From Chrysochromulina tobinii (taxonomy: Eukaryota > Haptophyta > Prymnesiales > Chrysochromulinaceae), in contig JWZX01002100.1 of the NCBI GenBank assembly GCA_001275005.1, positions 1-25,327 of the forward strand: DNA of 25,327 nucleotides. The letters run 5' to 3'. Below the pieces are notes generated by a model that was not told the origin of the DNA, did no database searches, and saw only the letters and a list, made by a program, of their open reading frames with translations. Shown here piece after piece: positions 7,876 through 16,092 of the stretch. Numbering within the stretch: position 1 is the stretch's first letter; every line of letters begins with the position of its first letter. A program made the translations under genes and the position numbers.

Positions 7876-10338
7876 TCAGACGTTGGGACTCTCGCCTCTG
7901 CGGTACTTGGCGAGGTCCGCCTCGATGAGCGCCTGCAGGGCCGAGTCGTCGTTCTCCTCGAGTACCATCTCTCGGAAGCGCTTGTTGGCGGCGCGCGCGC
8001 TCTTGATGACCGCGTCGCGGGTGGCGTGCGACTGGTCCTGGCTCGTGAGCTCGGCGTAACCGTCCGTCGAGTGGATCGCGTCGTCACTCGCGGGCGGCGG
8101 CGGCGCGTTCGGCGGCGGGGTCATCGTCGGCAGCGCCCATCTCTTGGCCTCAGGCGCGGAGGCGGTCGCGACGGCGGTGGGCGCCGAGGCAACGGCGTCG
8201 GCGCCGTGAACGGGCGCGGCCACGCCATTCACAGGCACGCCATTCACAGGCCGTTTGAACATCTGGGCCCAGAAGCCGCTGGGTTGCTCGGTGGGCATCG
8301 CCTTCCCATTGACGGAGGCAGGCACGTCGGCGGCGGCGGGCATCGCCACCGCGGTACGCTCGGGCACGGCCCACGACGGCGCGGGCGGCGCGGGCGACAG
8401 CGGCGGCGGCGGCGGCCGCCTCGTGCTCGTCGCCGAGGGCGGAGCGCTTCTGGAGGGCGCCTCTGTCGGATTGGGCCGTGGGAGCACGGTGTCTCCGTAG
8501 CCCGCGAGGAACTCTTGGGGAGGGCTTCCCTCGAAGATGGGCACAGGCAGGGGCTCGCCCTCCCGCACGATCCACAGCCGCGCGCCGTCGACCATGCCGG
8601 GGAGCGAAGTCGGAAGTGCCTCCTGCGCCTCTTCGACGACGCTGCCGCTGGCCGCGCCCGCACTGCTGCCGCCGGGCGCCGCGCCTGCCGCATCAGGTCG
8701 CGCCTGCCCGTACTTGGGCTCGATGCCCTGCTCCAGCTGGGCGATGAAGTCCTTGTTGGCGCGCATCGCCCACCGGATGCTCGCCCTCACATCCGAGTCC
8801 GGGTCATAGTAAGGCTGCTCGCCCCGGTCCTCGCCGCCCGCCACCTCTGCAGGGCGGCGCGTCGCCGGCGCGGCCGGAGCCGCGGTGGGCGTCGTGGTGG
8901 ACGGCTGGGCATCCGGGCGCGTCGTGGTGGGCGGCTGGACATCCGGGCGCCGTACCGAGCGCTGGAGAACATCCGTGAGCACGGCCGTAGTCGGTGCGAC
9001 CCGCGGCGCGAGAGGCGGGCGCGCGGCGGCGGGCGCGGGGACCGAGAAGACGGTGGCCGTCGCGGGGGCGGCGAAGGTGCCGCCCGAGAGGAAGCGTGTC
9101 CATTCAAATGGACGGAGCAATTCGGCGTCGGTGGCGGTGAGTCGCCCCTCGATGCTGTCGGCGACAAGCTTGGCGCAGAGCGGCGAGAGCAGGATGCCAT
9201 TCCGATGGTAGCCCGCCGCCAAGTGCACATTCGTCCACGGCGTCGGACCGAGGAGGGGCAGCAGGTCGGGCGTGCATGGGCGCAGCCCCGCCCAGGTCTC
9301 CGTCAAGGTATATTCGGCGAGAGCAGGCACGAGGCGCACAGCCGCGGAGAGCACCTGGGCGATGCCGCCGGCGGTTACGCGCGTGTCGAAGCCGGCCTCC
9401 GGCTCAACTGTCCCGCCCACCACGACGCGCCCATCGCGCCGCGGGATGATGTAGCACTGCTCACCGAAGAGAACCCGGCGCAGCGCGCCGCGGCCCGCCG
9501 GAGCCGCCACGGCGGCGGCGGCGGGCGGCGGCATGAGGGTGAGCATCTGCCCCTTGATGGGCTGCAGCGGCACCGGCAGCAGCTCGCGCGTCCACGCACC
9601 GTTGGCTATCACGAGCGGGCCCGGCGTGGGCATCACAGTGCCATCGGTCAGGCGCACCGCGCGCACGCTACCGCCGTGGGGCGCGAGCTCGAGCGCGACG
9701 GCGGCAGAGCCCTCGCGCACCATGACGCCCGCAGCTGCGCACGCGCTGAGCAGCGCCTTGTGCACCGCGCGTGGGTCCACCGACATGTCCTGCGGGAACC
9801 ACCAACCGCCGACCGCCTCGGGCGCAAGTAGAGGCTCCATCGCGGCCGCCGCCGGTCGGTCGAGCCACAAGGAGGTGCCACCGGCGGCTGGCGGCCGCCA
9901 GCGATGTACGACGTCGCCATCCATGGCGGGAGCGAGGAAGCCGCCGCTCGCGCACAGCCCGACGTCCACGCCCGAGGCCGCCTCGAGCTCGCGCACCCAG
10001 CCCGGGTAGTAGTCGCGGGCGGCGACCGCGAGGCCGAGCAGCGGGCTGTCGCCGTCCAGACGCTCAGACTGCGGCGCGAGCATGCCGCCCGCGGCGTACG
10101 TCGCCGCGGCACTCGCATCGCGCGACAGCACCGTCACCTCGAAGCCACGGCCCGCGAGCTCGAGCGCTGTGCTCAGGCCGGCGATGCCGCCACCGACGAT
10201 GACAGCAGGCGGCGCCGCGCCAACGGCGACGAGCGTGCCGCCCGAACGAACGGGCGCGCGCGGCCGCCGCCCGGGCGGCACGCCGTGCGGCACCAGAAGC
10301 GCCGCAGTGCAGCAGACCGTGGTGATGAGGCAAGCCAT
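7876..10338 (-). CDS. thiO: FAD-dependent glycine oxidase ThiO with long C-terminal extension, plastid-targeted
   Basis: 820 residues from the first true ATG at 10338 (MACLITTVCCTAALLVPHG). Residues 1-20 form a hydrophobic signal followed by an Arg/Pro-rich transit-like stretch. Residues 46-410 are a D-amino-acid-oxidase fold: VIVGGGIAGLSTALELAGRG is the Rossmann FAD motif, AGGMLAPQSE follows, and YHRNGILLSPLCAKLVAD is the ThiO C-terminal signature. ThiO oxidises glycine to the imine (dehydroglycine) used by ThiG to make the thiamine thiazole. Residues 420-820 are an unusual extension: low-complexity Pro/Thr/Ala runs carrying two related helices, DVRASIRWAMRANKDF (near 512-530) and DAVIKSARAANKRFREM (near 771-790). 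Cyanobacteria fuse ThiO to ThiG, but nothing here resembles ThiG. I do not recognise the extension. Divergent from the TMEM143 gene. Confidence 0.85.
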   Translation of the reverse strand: MACLITTVCCTAALLVPHGVPPGRRPRAPVRSGGTLVAVGAAPPAVIVGGGIAGLSTALELAGRGFEVTVLSRDASAAATYAAGGMLAPQSERLDGDSPLLGLAVAARDYYPGWVRELEAASGVDVGLCASGGFLAPAMDGDVVHRWRPPAAGGTSLWLDRPAAAAMEPLLAPEAVGGWWFPQDMSVDPRAVHKALLSACAAAGVMVREGSAAVALELAPHGGSVRAVRLTDGTVMPTPGPLVIANGAWTRELLPVPLQPIKGQMLTLMPPPAAAAVAAPAGRGALRRVLFGEQCYIIPRRDGRVVVGGTVEPEAGFDTRVTAGGIAQVLSAAVRLVPALAEYTLTETWAGLRPCTPDLLPLLGPTPWTNVHLAAGYHRNGILLSPLCAKLVADSIEGRLTATDAELLRPFEWTRFLSGGTFAAPATATVFSVPAPAAARPPLAPRVAPTTAVLTDVLQRSVRRPDVQPPTTTRPDAQPSTTTPTAAPAAPATRRPAEVAGGEDRGEQPYYDPDSDVRASIRWAMRANKDFIAQLEQGIEPKYGQARPDAAGAAPGGSSAGAASGSVVEEAQEALPTSLPGMVDGARLWIVREGEPLPVPIFEGSPPQEFLAGYGDTVLPRPNPTEAPSRSAPPSATSTRRPPPPPLSPAPPAPSWAVPERTAVAMPAAADVPASVNGKAMPTEQPSGFWAQMFKRPVNGVPVNGVAAPVHGADAVASAPTAVATASAPEAKRWALPTMTPPPNAPPPPASDDAIHSTDGYAELTSQDQSHATRDAVIKSARAANKRFREMVLEENDDSALQALIEADLAKYRRGESPNV

Positions 10339-10496
10339 CGTGCAGACCAAAACCTCGCCCAACCTCCCGAATCTCAAACAGTGACCTGAGCCGCACAACG
10401 CTTTGGTCTCGGTTGTAAGTGCTCGTGTATGTGGTGACGTCAGGGTTACGTGTACGTTTTCTTGACTACTCTTTATGTAGGATTGAATGGCAGCAA
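10339..10496. promoter_or_regulatory. Bidirectional promoter region, ThiO / TMEM143
   Basis: Only 158 bp separate the two divergent start codons. On the plus strand CTTGACT occurs at 10461, about 30 nt before the TMEM143 ATG, a partial match to the 17-nt element found upstream of TBCC and the coiled-coil gene. No TATA box is evident. Confidence 0.4.
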
Positions 10497-12635
10497 ATGA
10501 CTAGCCTTCCGTCCATGACAGCCTTTCGAGTCAGCGCAATTGGCGAGCGCCTGGTGCGCGCGGCCGCACGGTTGTTCAAGCCGGGGGCAACCGAGTGCCG
10601 CTCGAGTGAGCGCTCGTCGACGGAGCGGCTGCGAACAGCACTCGCGCGCTCGCTCGACGATGGCACCGCGGAGGGCAGACATCAAAAGGAGCAGTTCCTT
10701 AGGCTGACCAGCCTCGTGTGCGCGAGCTTACGCTCGCGGCACCACGTGCAGACGGTGTCGCTGCACGAGGCCTACCGCGGTCACGACCCAAGCGAGATGG
10801 CGGCCTCGGCCGAGGACCGTGCGTCGGCAGCGGCTTTTTCGGAGTCGTTGCACTGGTCGGTAATGAGTGCGGGTTTCACGCTCTGCTCGCGCGAGGACGA
10901 GCTGCGCGCGCTGCACGGCCACTTTGGCGATGAGGAGATGTGGAACGTTCCTGTGGTCATGGACTGGAAGGCAATCGATTCGTCGCTCGTGTCGGCGGCC
11001 GAGGGCGGCTTCGACGCATACGCGGCGGAGGAGGCGCACGGCCGTGCCGTCACGCGCCCGAGCTGGGCTAGCAAGCTCACCGTGTACCACCGCGGCACAG
11101 GCGTCATCGAGAAGCGCGGCTACTTTGTAGGCGCGAAGATCGAGGAGCTCACCACTCGCAAGCTCCGCGCTCTCGGGGCGGCTGCGGTGCGGCTCGGGCG
11201 CGCGGCTGTCAGCCCACTCGTAGACGGCCTGGGCCGGCCGCTGGCCGGGCTCGTCGAGCGCATCGTGGAGCGCCTCCTGGAGCGCAGCGTGCTGCTCCGG
11301 GACCTCACCCGCAAGCTGAGCCCACCGCCGTCCTCCGAGGTCCGAGATAGGATCTACGAGGTCCGAGATAGGATCTCCAAGGTCCGAGATAGGATCTCCG
11401 AGCCGCCAGCCTGTGAGCCAACGTCCCTTTCAAACACGACGTGCAGCTCGAACCGGGGCTTCCAGGCGGTCGACCTGAGTCTGGTGCGCCTGCTCGAGGA
11501 GACGACCCTCTCAGCGCCCACGTACCGGCACGTGCTGCTCGTCTACCGGCACACTCAGTCGGGGCGCGAGGCGCATGGGAACGGCAGTCACGTAGCCCTC
11601 GGCCTGTACCGCAACGTGCCGCAGTCGGATCTGGAGCTGCTGCTCCCGCACATGGTCGTGACGATGCCCGAGCTGCAGCGCGGCCAGTTCGTCGCCATGA
11701 GCGCTGTGGGCCTGTGGGCAGCTTCGCCGCTGCTCGCACACGAAGCGATGAGCTATACGGGGCTGGTCACGTTATACACGGTCGGTGCTCTGGCGGTCCG
11801 CACCGCCTTCCGCTGGCGCGGCGCGAAGCAGCTCTACCAGCAGCTGCTGCTTTCTTACCAGCACAAGAACCGTGTGGGCTCGGCCGATGGCGCGCTGCTG
11901 TGCACCGCGCGCCTCGCGGAGGAGGAGCAGATTACGCAAGCGCTCACCATCGTGCATGCCTTGCTGGCCACGCCGCGCGCGCCGCGCCACCTCCAGCACG
12001 ATGCGCTTGAGTGGCGAGAGTGGCGAGAGCACCAGGCTGAGCTTCGTGCGGCGGCGGATCTCCACGTGGTGCCGCCGCCGCGGAGACGCGCGCCGCTGCC
12101 GGCCCTTGTGAACGGCTGTGACGCGGCGGATGCACGCCCTATCAGCAGTACAGCGCTGCGCCGGGCACATGTGCGAGTTCTCGGTACTTGGAGCGACTTG
12201 GCAGGCATCGAGAGCCACGTGTGGCGCGACTGGCGGCTGAGTGCGCTGCCGCAGCTTCTAGCCATGGGGCTTGTAGAACTGGTGCGCCCAGAGGTGGTGC
12301 GCCCAGAGGAAGCCTCCACTGATGAGCGCCGTGTAGGGCGCTCGAGGAGCTCCGAGCCTGCCGTCGACGGAGACGAGGTGTGGGTTCGCCTCAAGCCGCT
12401 CGATGAGGCGATCAGGTTGGCGGAGGCGTACTGGCACAAGCTCCCAAGTGTCTCCGCGCCAGGCTACGCTGCCGAGGACATGCCGGCGACGGACGAGGCG
12501 TCGCCCCGGGCGTCGCATCCGGACGGTAGGCCGCCCGCACACGAAGTGCCGCACGTACGGCTGCGGTTCCATGCGCCCTCGGCGCTCGACTCGGCGCTCG
12601 GCCCGCGTCCGTCCGGGTCACGCTCGACTATCTAG
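10497..12635 (+). CDS. TMEM143 / DUF3754 family membrane protein
   Basis: 712 residues from the ATG at 10497 (MTSLPSMTAFRVSAIGERLV). The N-terminal half (residues 30-250) is helical with a FGDEEMWNVPVVMDWKAI block. The family core runs from about residue 340: YRHVLLVYR, then ALGLYRNVPQSDLELLLPHM, which is the DUF3754 signature (basic-aromatic stretch followed by IPxxDLExLLP). Two membrane segments follow (FVAMSAVGLWAASPLLA near 397 and TGLVTLYTVGALAVRTAF near 420). The C-terminal part has QLYQQLLLSYQHKNRVGSAD and a degraded tail whose last codons come from a tandem repeat. Human TMEM143 is mitochondrial, and algal members may be in plastid or mitochondrial membranes; the molecular function is unknown. 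Internal 21-bp repeats expand a VRDRIS linker. Confidence 0.75.
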   Translation: MTSLPSMTAFRVSAIGERLVRAAARLFKPGATECRSSERSSTERLRTALARSLDDGTAEGRHQKEQFLRLTSLVCASLRSRHHVQTVSLHEAYRGHDPSEMAASAEDRASAAAFSESLHWSVMSAGFTLCSREDELRALHGHFGDEEMWNVPVVMDWKAIDSSLVSAAEGGFDAYAAEEAHGRAVTRPSWASKLTVYHRGTGVIEKRGYFVGAKIEELTTRKLRALGAAAVRLGRAAVSPLVDGLGRPLAGLVERIVERLLERSVLLRDLTRKLSPPPSSEVRDRIYEVRDRISKVRDRISEPPACEPTSLSNTTCSSNRGFQAVDLSLVRLLEETTLSAPTYRHVLLVYRHTQSGREAHGNGSHVALGLYRNVPQSDLELLLPHMVVTMPELQRGQFVAMSAVGLWAASPLLAHEAMSYTGLVTLYTVGALAVRTAFRWRGAKQLYQQLLLSYQHKNRVGSADGALLCTARLAEEEQITQALTIVHALLATPRAPRHLQHDALEWREWREHQAELRAAADLHVVPPPRRRAPLPALVNGCDAADARPISSTALRRAHVRVLGTWSDLAGIESHVWRDWRLSALPQLLAMGLVELVRPEVVRPEEASTDERRVGRSRSSEPAVDGDEVWVRLKPLDEAIRLAEAYWHKLPSVSAPGYAAEDMPATDEASPRASHPDGRPPAHEVPHVRLRFHAPSALDSALGPRPSGSRSTI
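11337..11399 (+). repeat. Three 21-bp in-frame tandem repeats in TMEM143
   Basis: Units at 11337-11357, 11358-11378 and 11379-11399, nearly identical, encode EVRDRIY / EVRDRIS / KVRDRIS, a charged heptad linker between the helical N-terminal part and the DUF3754 core. Confidence 0.9.
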
Positions 12636-12716
12636 GCGCTCGACTCGGCGCTCGTCTATCTAGGCGCTCGACTCGGAAAGACTATCTAGGCGCTCGACTC
12701 GTCTCGACTATCTAGG
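12626..12716 (+). repeat. 26-28 bp tandem array spanning the TMEM143 stop codon
   Basis: CTATCTAGG recurs at 12628, 12656, 12682 and 12708 (spacing 28, 26, 26), each of the first three followed by CGCTCGACTCG. The stop codon TAG (12633-12635) is part of the first copy. Related GGCGCTCGACTCG pieces extend back to about 12580 within the coding tail. Confidence 0.85.
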
Positions 12717-13303
12717 ATCCAGCTGCTAGCTTCAAGTAGCCTGCGCGCCGGGGACGGGGAGAGTGTTTCTCTCACGTCGCCGGCCAGCGAGTGCGAGAGG
12801 GCACCACACGCCCGGACGGGCTCAGCCACGGCGTTCGGCGGACGCCCGGCTTCCGCCGTTAACCGCGCCGGTATCGGTCGACCGGCCGGTGCGATGCTGC
12901 GATCGCGGCGTTTGGCGGCGCTGGCGCCGCGGGACTGGGGTCGGGCTCGCGCCGTTTGGGCGCGGCCGGCCGCGTGTCCCGTGTCCGCCGCGCGACGCGG
13001 CGGCTCCGGCGCGCCCGGCGGCCCGGATTCCGCTGGACGATGGGGCGCGATGCAGCTTCGAGCTTGCAGGTATGCAGGACGGGCCCCCGGTCAGGTACCG
13101 TACTAGGTCTCTCACGGAACAGCACCAGCAGGACTCAGGTCCGGGACGTCGCGACCCCCGACGTCGCGCTCGCGGCTGCGAAGTCTTGCTCTTTTTTCTT
13201 TTATACTACTACCTAGAGATTAAGCATGGTGCGTTGGTGGTCGGTTGTCGCGCACAGCGCAACCGCGATGGCCGATGCGGCGCCGCGTGCGCGTCGTCAC
13301 TCG
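12636..13303. other. Convergent GC-rich intergenic spacer
   Basis: 668 bp between the 3' ends of TMEM143 (+) and Mpv17 (-). The left end is the tandem array. The middle (12880-13040) is extremely GC-rich with many GGCGCC/CGCGG palindromic words. The right end has a pyrimidine tract (about 13190-13210) before TATACTACTAC. The ORFs here are Arg/Pro-rich in every frame with no domain, so I call none. Confidence 0.6.
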
Positions 13304-14068
13304 TCACTCGTCGCGCCCGCCTGCGCCAGTGCGAGTGCCCGTTAAAGCGGCCTCGCCCTCCTTCGCGTTCAGGAAGGCCGAGAGGTAAACGACCCATCCA
13401 AAGAATACAACGTTCAGAAAGAGCACGCGGAGCTCCGGTGGGCAGAAGCCGATGTTGATCACGGTCGCCGGCAGGAAGACGCTCCAGTTCTTGATGAGGA
13501 TGCCGCCGAGGTCGTTCTTCACTTGGTTGGTTGCGTACCCAAAGCCCTTGCCCTCCACGACTGCGAAAAAGTAAAGGATTATGATCGTAAAGATGGGCGC
13601 CTGAATGCCCTGATCGATGCCGACCTTCGTCAGCGTCGTCAGCGTGAACGGATCGGGTGTGGGCGGCAGTGCGCCGTCAAGGAGCAGGTAGAATGCGTGA
13701 TTCCACGGCCCCTGCAGCACCAGACCAAATAAAGCCCAGCGAAGCGCTCGCGCCACGTCAAACTCAGCGTCGATTTTGTCGCGGCTCGCCAAGAGCTGCG
13801 CAGCGCTGTCGCCTGCACCAATGATCACGCCGGCAGTGATCGACTTTGTCACGAGCGGAGCACTCTCCAGCAGGCCGAGGTAGTCCTGCCAGACTTCCGC
13901 CACACCTGCGAGTGCCACCACGGACTGGGAGCGGTAGCGCTGCAGCGGCCGTGGAGTTGTTGGTCTGAGGGAAGCCTTGAAGCCTGCACCGAGTGGCATC
14001 CTGATTTCGCTCGCTGGAGCCCAGCCAGCGGTGACGGCGACGAGCATCGCGAACAACGATCTTTGCAT
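13304..14068 (-). CDS. Mpv17/PMP22 family organellar membrane protein
   Basis: 254 residues from the ATG at 14068 (MQRSLFAMLVAVTAGWAPAS). An upstream in-frame extension has no ATG. Residues 1-20 resemble a signal sequence, followed by a basic Ser/Arg/Pro stretch to about residue 50, so plastid targeting is plausible. The family core follows: WQDYLGLLESAPLVTKSITAG, GAGDSAAQ, GPWNHAFYLLLD, KVGIDQGIQAPIFTIIILYF, then IKNWSVFLPATVINIGFCPP, ELRVLFLNVVFFGWVVYLSAF. These match the four membrane segments and the W..W..N..P..R pattern of Mpv17/PMP22/Sym1. Members sit in inner mitochondrial, peroxisomal or plastid membranes and may form channels. Length is normal apart from the leader. Confidence 0.88.
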   Translation of the reverse strand: MQRSLFAMLVAVTAGWAPASEIRMPLGAGFKASLRPTTPRPLQRYRSQSVVALAGVAEVWQDYLGLLESAPLVTKSITAGVIIGAGDSAAQLLASRDKIDAEFDVARALRWALFGLVLQGPWNHAFYLLLDGALPPTPDPFTLTTLTKVGIDQGIQAPIFTIIILYFFAVVEGKGFGYATNQVKNDLGGILIKNWSVFLPATVINIGFCPPELRVLFLNVVFFGWVVYLSAFLNAKEGEAALTGTRTGAGGRDE

Positions 14069-14275
14069 CCTTTGGACGCGAGCGAATCTGAGAATTTGAC
14101 GAAATTGAGTGTTCACTGTGAACGTCGTCGCTGCTGACACGATGCGATGAATGCGGACGCACCGCGGCTTTGATGTGACAACTCTGACTGTCTCTCATGG
14201 ACACACACACTCACTGTGAATCAGACACCTACAGATACTGTTTCCCAGCTCCTCTTCTCTATCTTCAGAAAGCGC
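14069..14275. other. Spacer between MOB1 3' end and Mpv17 start
   Basis: 207 bp on the upstream side of Mpv17 and downstream of MOB1 (both minus). It has an ACACACACTCACTGTG run near 14203-14218 and nothing else recognisable. Confidence 0.4.
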
Positions 14276-15064
14276 TTAGTTGCCCGGCGGCGGTGGCGGC
14301 GGCAGTGGTTGCGGTAGATCTCTGGCGGAGGTGGAACGCGCGGGCGGGAGCGGCGCAGCGGCGGCTTGAGCTCCTCCGCCAGCTCTGTACGGCCCCCACT
14401 TGGCGTCGTCCTCTTTTAGGAAGCCATCCATCAGGGCCTGCAACGGCTTGAGCTCCTCCGCTCGCACCAGATCGAACTCGAGGACGCAGTACATGAAGTG
14501 CTTGAAGCATGAGTTGAGATGATGCTCGAATTCGAGCTCCTTGACGCGCTCGTAGTGGCCGTAGAAGATGTGAGCGTACACGCGGAATAGGCGCTTGAAG
14601 ATGGCCTGCACACGCTCGCGGAAGTCGGGCGGGAAGGGCACGCCCGGCGCTGTCGGGAAGACCTTCTCGTCGTCCAGCTGGCTCTGCACCCACGCAAAGA
14701 GCAGCTCAACGTACTTGGGCGCTGTCACCTTTGTCGGCTGCTTGTATTCCTTGCCGTCGGCCCACAAGTACTCAAACTTGGAGCCGGCGGACATGCATGG
14801 GCAGGCCGACTCGGTGCAGTACTGCCTGATCACGCTGTAAACGAGCTCCACCTCATTAAAAAGGTCGATCGCCTTGGTGGCGATCCACTCGTTGAGGTCC
14901 ACGCCCTCGGGCAGTGCGACCGCGTCGCGCAAGTTGCCGGATCCGAGAGTCTTCTCGGCTGCGAGGTGGAGACGATACATGGTCGAGCCGGGCTTGTGCC
15001 CGTGGCGCGGCCTGAATGTCTTGCCGCCCTCGGCGGAGAACAGTTGTGCGAATTGTGACAACAT
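14276..15064 (-). CDS. MOB1: MOB1 family kinase activator
   Basis: 262 residues from the ATG at 15064 to TAA at 14278-14276. The Mob1/phocein fold covers residues 15-225: KTFRPRHGHKPGS, LGSGNLRDAVALPEG, DLNEWIATKAIDLFNEVELV, APKYVELLFAWVQSQLDDE and NSCFKHFMYCVLEF. The zinc ligands are present as C83 and C88 in CTESACPCMSAG, and H165 and H170 in HIFYGH, at the expected spacing. MOB1 binds NDR/LATS kinases and activates them in mitotic exit, cytokinesis and Hippo-like signalling. The last 35 residues (Ala/Pro-rich, ending in seven prolines) are a lineage-specific tail. Divergent from akirin, 255 bp apart. MOB1 rather than MOB2/MOB4 is favoured by the overall match. Confidence 0.93.
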   Translation of the reverse strand: MLSQFAQLFSAEGGKTFRPRHGHKPGSTMYRLHLAAEKTLGSGNLRDAVALPEGVDLNEWIATKAIDLFNEVELVYSVIRQYCTESACPCMSAGSKFEYLWADGKEYKQPTKVTAPKYVELLFAWVQSQLDDEKVFPTAPGVPFPPDFRERVQAIFKRLFRVYAHIFYGHYERVKELEFEHHLNSCFKHFMYCVLEFDLVRAEELKPLQALMDGFLKEDDAKWGPYRAGGGAQAAAAPLPPARSTSARDLPQPLPPPPPPGN

Positions 15065-15319
15065 GGCGGTGGCGAGGCGCCACGCCTTCTCGTCCGCCGA
15101 GCCAGCGTCGCTCTGCTGGATGGACAGCTACCAAGAACTCTTGTACTTGGCGGAAGTCCGCGAGTTTGTACGCGAGTTTCGGAAGGGGAAGTCGAACCTG
15201 CGGATTCCCGTGCCTCTTTCTAGACGAATCAGCACGCGGTTTCGCGCTCTCAAAACCGGCTTCAGTGCGCTACTCGCGTGTGGGAAGAGACAGCGAGAGG
15301 GCGGGTTGGCCCCCCTTCC
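15065..15319. promoter_or_regulatory. Bidirectional promoter region, MOB1 / akirin
   Basis: 255 bp separate two divergent start codons. It should hold both promoters and 5' UTRs. No TATA box or repeated element is visible. Confidence 0.4.
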
Positions 15320-16092
15320 ATGAGTGCGGCGATGTTGATGGCGAAGCGGCCACGCGAGGAGGCGGGAGAGGTGGCGATGATGGTGACGGGCTGTTCGCCC
15401 CACCGCTGGAAGTTCACCGAGTCGCCGTCGCCCGCCTCCAAACGCACGCGGTCGCACGCTGAGGCGGTTGCCGCCGCAAGCACCTGCAGCTCTGCCTTCA
15501 TGGTGACGGATGGAGGTACGCGCATCGCGCCGTGGCCGACCGTCGGCTCTTTTACGCCAGCCTGCTGGGTCGGGCAGGATCCCGCTGCCACCGATGCCAA
15601 CCGCCAGCACCCGCATCGCCAAGCACCCCCGCCGGCTCACGTTTTCTCTCCTCTGCAACCTGTACCTGCTGCCTGAGGAGCACCGCGCTCATCCCCGCAT
15701 GTCCATCCTGCCCACCGTGCGCGCAGGCGCCGGGCCCAGCTCTGTGGGCACCGATCTGAGCGCCACGTTTAGGCATCCGCAGCGCATAGACCCGCACACG
15801 GGTGAGGCACTCTTCTCTATGGAGCAGGTCAAGGACATCGTGCGCCGGGCCGTCGACGAGAAGGAGCGCGCGCTCCGCGAGCAGTACGACCGCATCCTTT
15901 CCACCAAGCTCCAGGGTGCGTGGCGGCGTCCGGACGCCCTGGCACGCTCGAGAGTTCAGCCACTTCGACACATAGTCTCTTCTCACTCCCTCGCCCGTGC
16001 CCGCAGAGCAATACATGGCCTTTGCGAAATTCAACGAGGACTACATCTCGCGGTCGCTCAAATCCAACGACTTGCAATCCTACATCTCATGA
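15320..16092 (+). CDS. Akirin family nuclear protein (three exons)
   Basis: Proposed exons are 15320-15515, 15727-15915 and 16007-16092 (156 aa). Exon 1 gives MSAAMLMAKRPREEAG and a basic SPSPASKRTRSH motif like the akirin nuclear localisation signal. Exon 2 gives EALFSMEQVKDIVRRAVDEK and ALREQYDRILSTKLQ. Exon 3 gives EQYMAFAKFNEDYISRSL and ends QSYIS-stop, matching the conserved akirin C-terminus (EQY..F..F..D.I....... SY.S). Intron 2 (15916-16006, GTGCGT...GCAG) is certain from domain continuity. Intron 1 (15516-15726, GTACGC...GCGCAG) is chosen because it is the only nearby acceptor that restores frame. Akirins bridge transcription factors to chromatin remodellers and aid nuclear import of proteasomes. 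An upstream in-frame extension to 15278 lacks ATG. Confidence 0.8.

Noticed and set aside
8026-9831. 601-residue Arg/Gly/His-rich plus-strand ORF
   Set aside because: Antisense shadow of the ThiO gene, whose minus-strand reading has clear family motifs.
12763-13458. Arg/Pro-rich ORFs in the convergent spacer
   Set aside because: Every frame is open because of GC content; there is no ATG-led ORF with domain-like composition, and the longest overlaps the Mpv17 3' end.
15128-15658. Minus-strand ORFs of 112 and 176 residues over the MOB1/akirin region
   Set aside because: They overlap akirin exon 1 and the shared promoter, are mutually overlapping in different frames, and show no domain.
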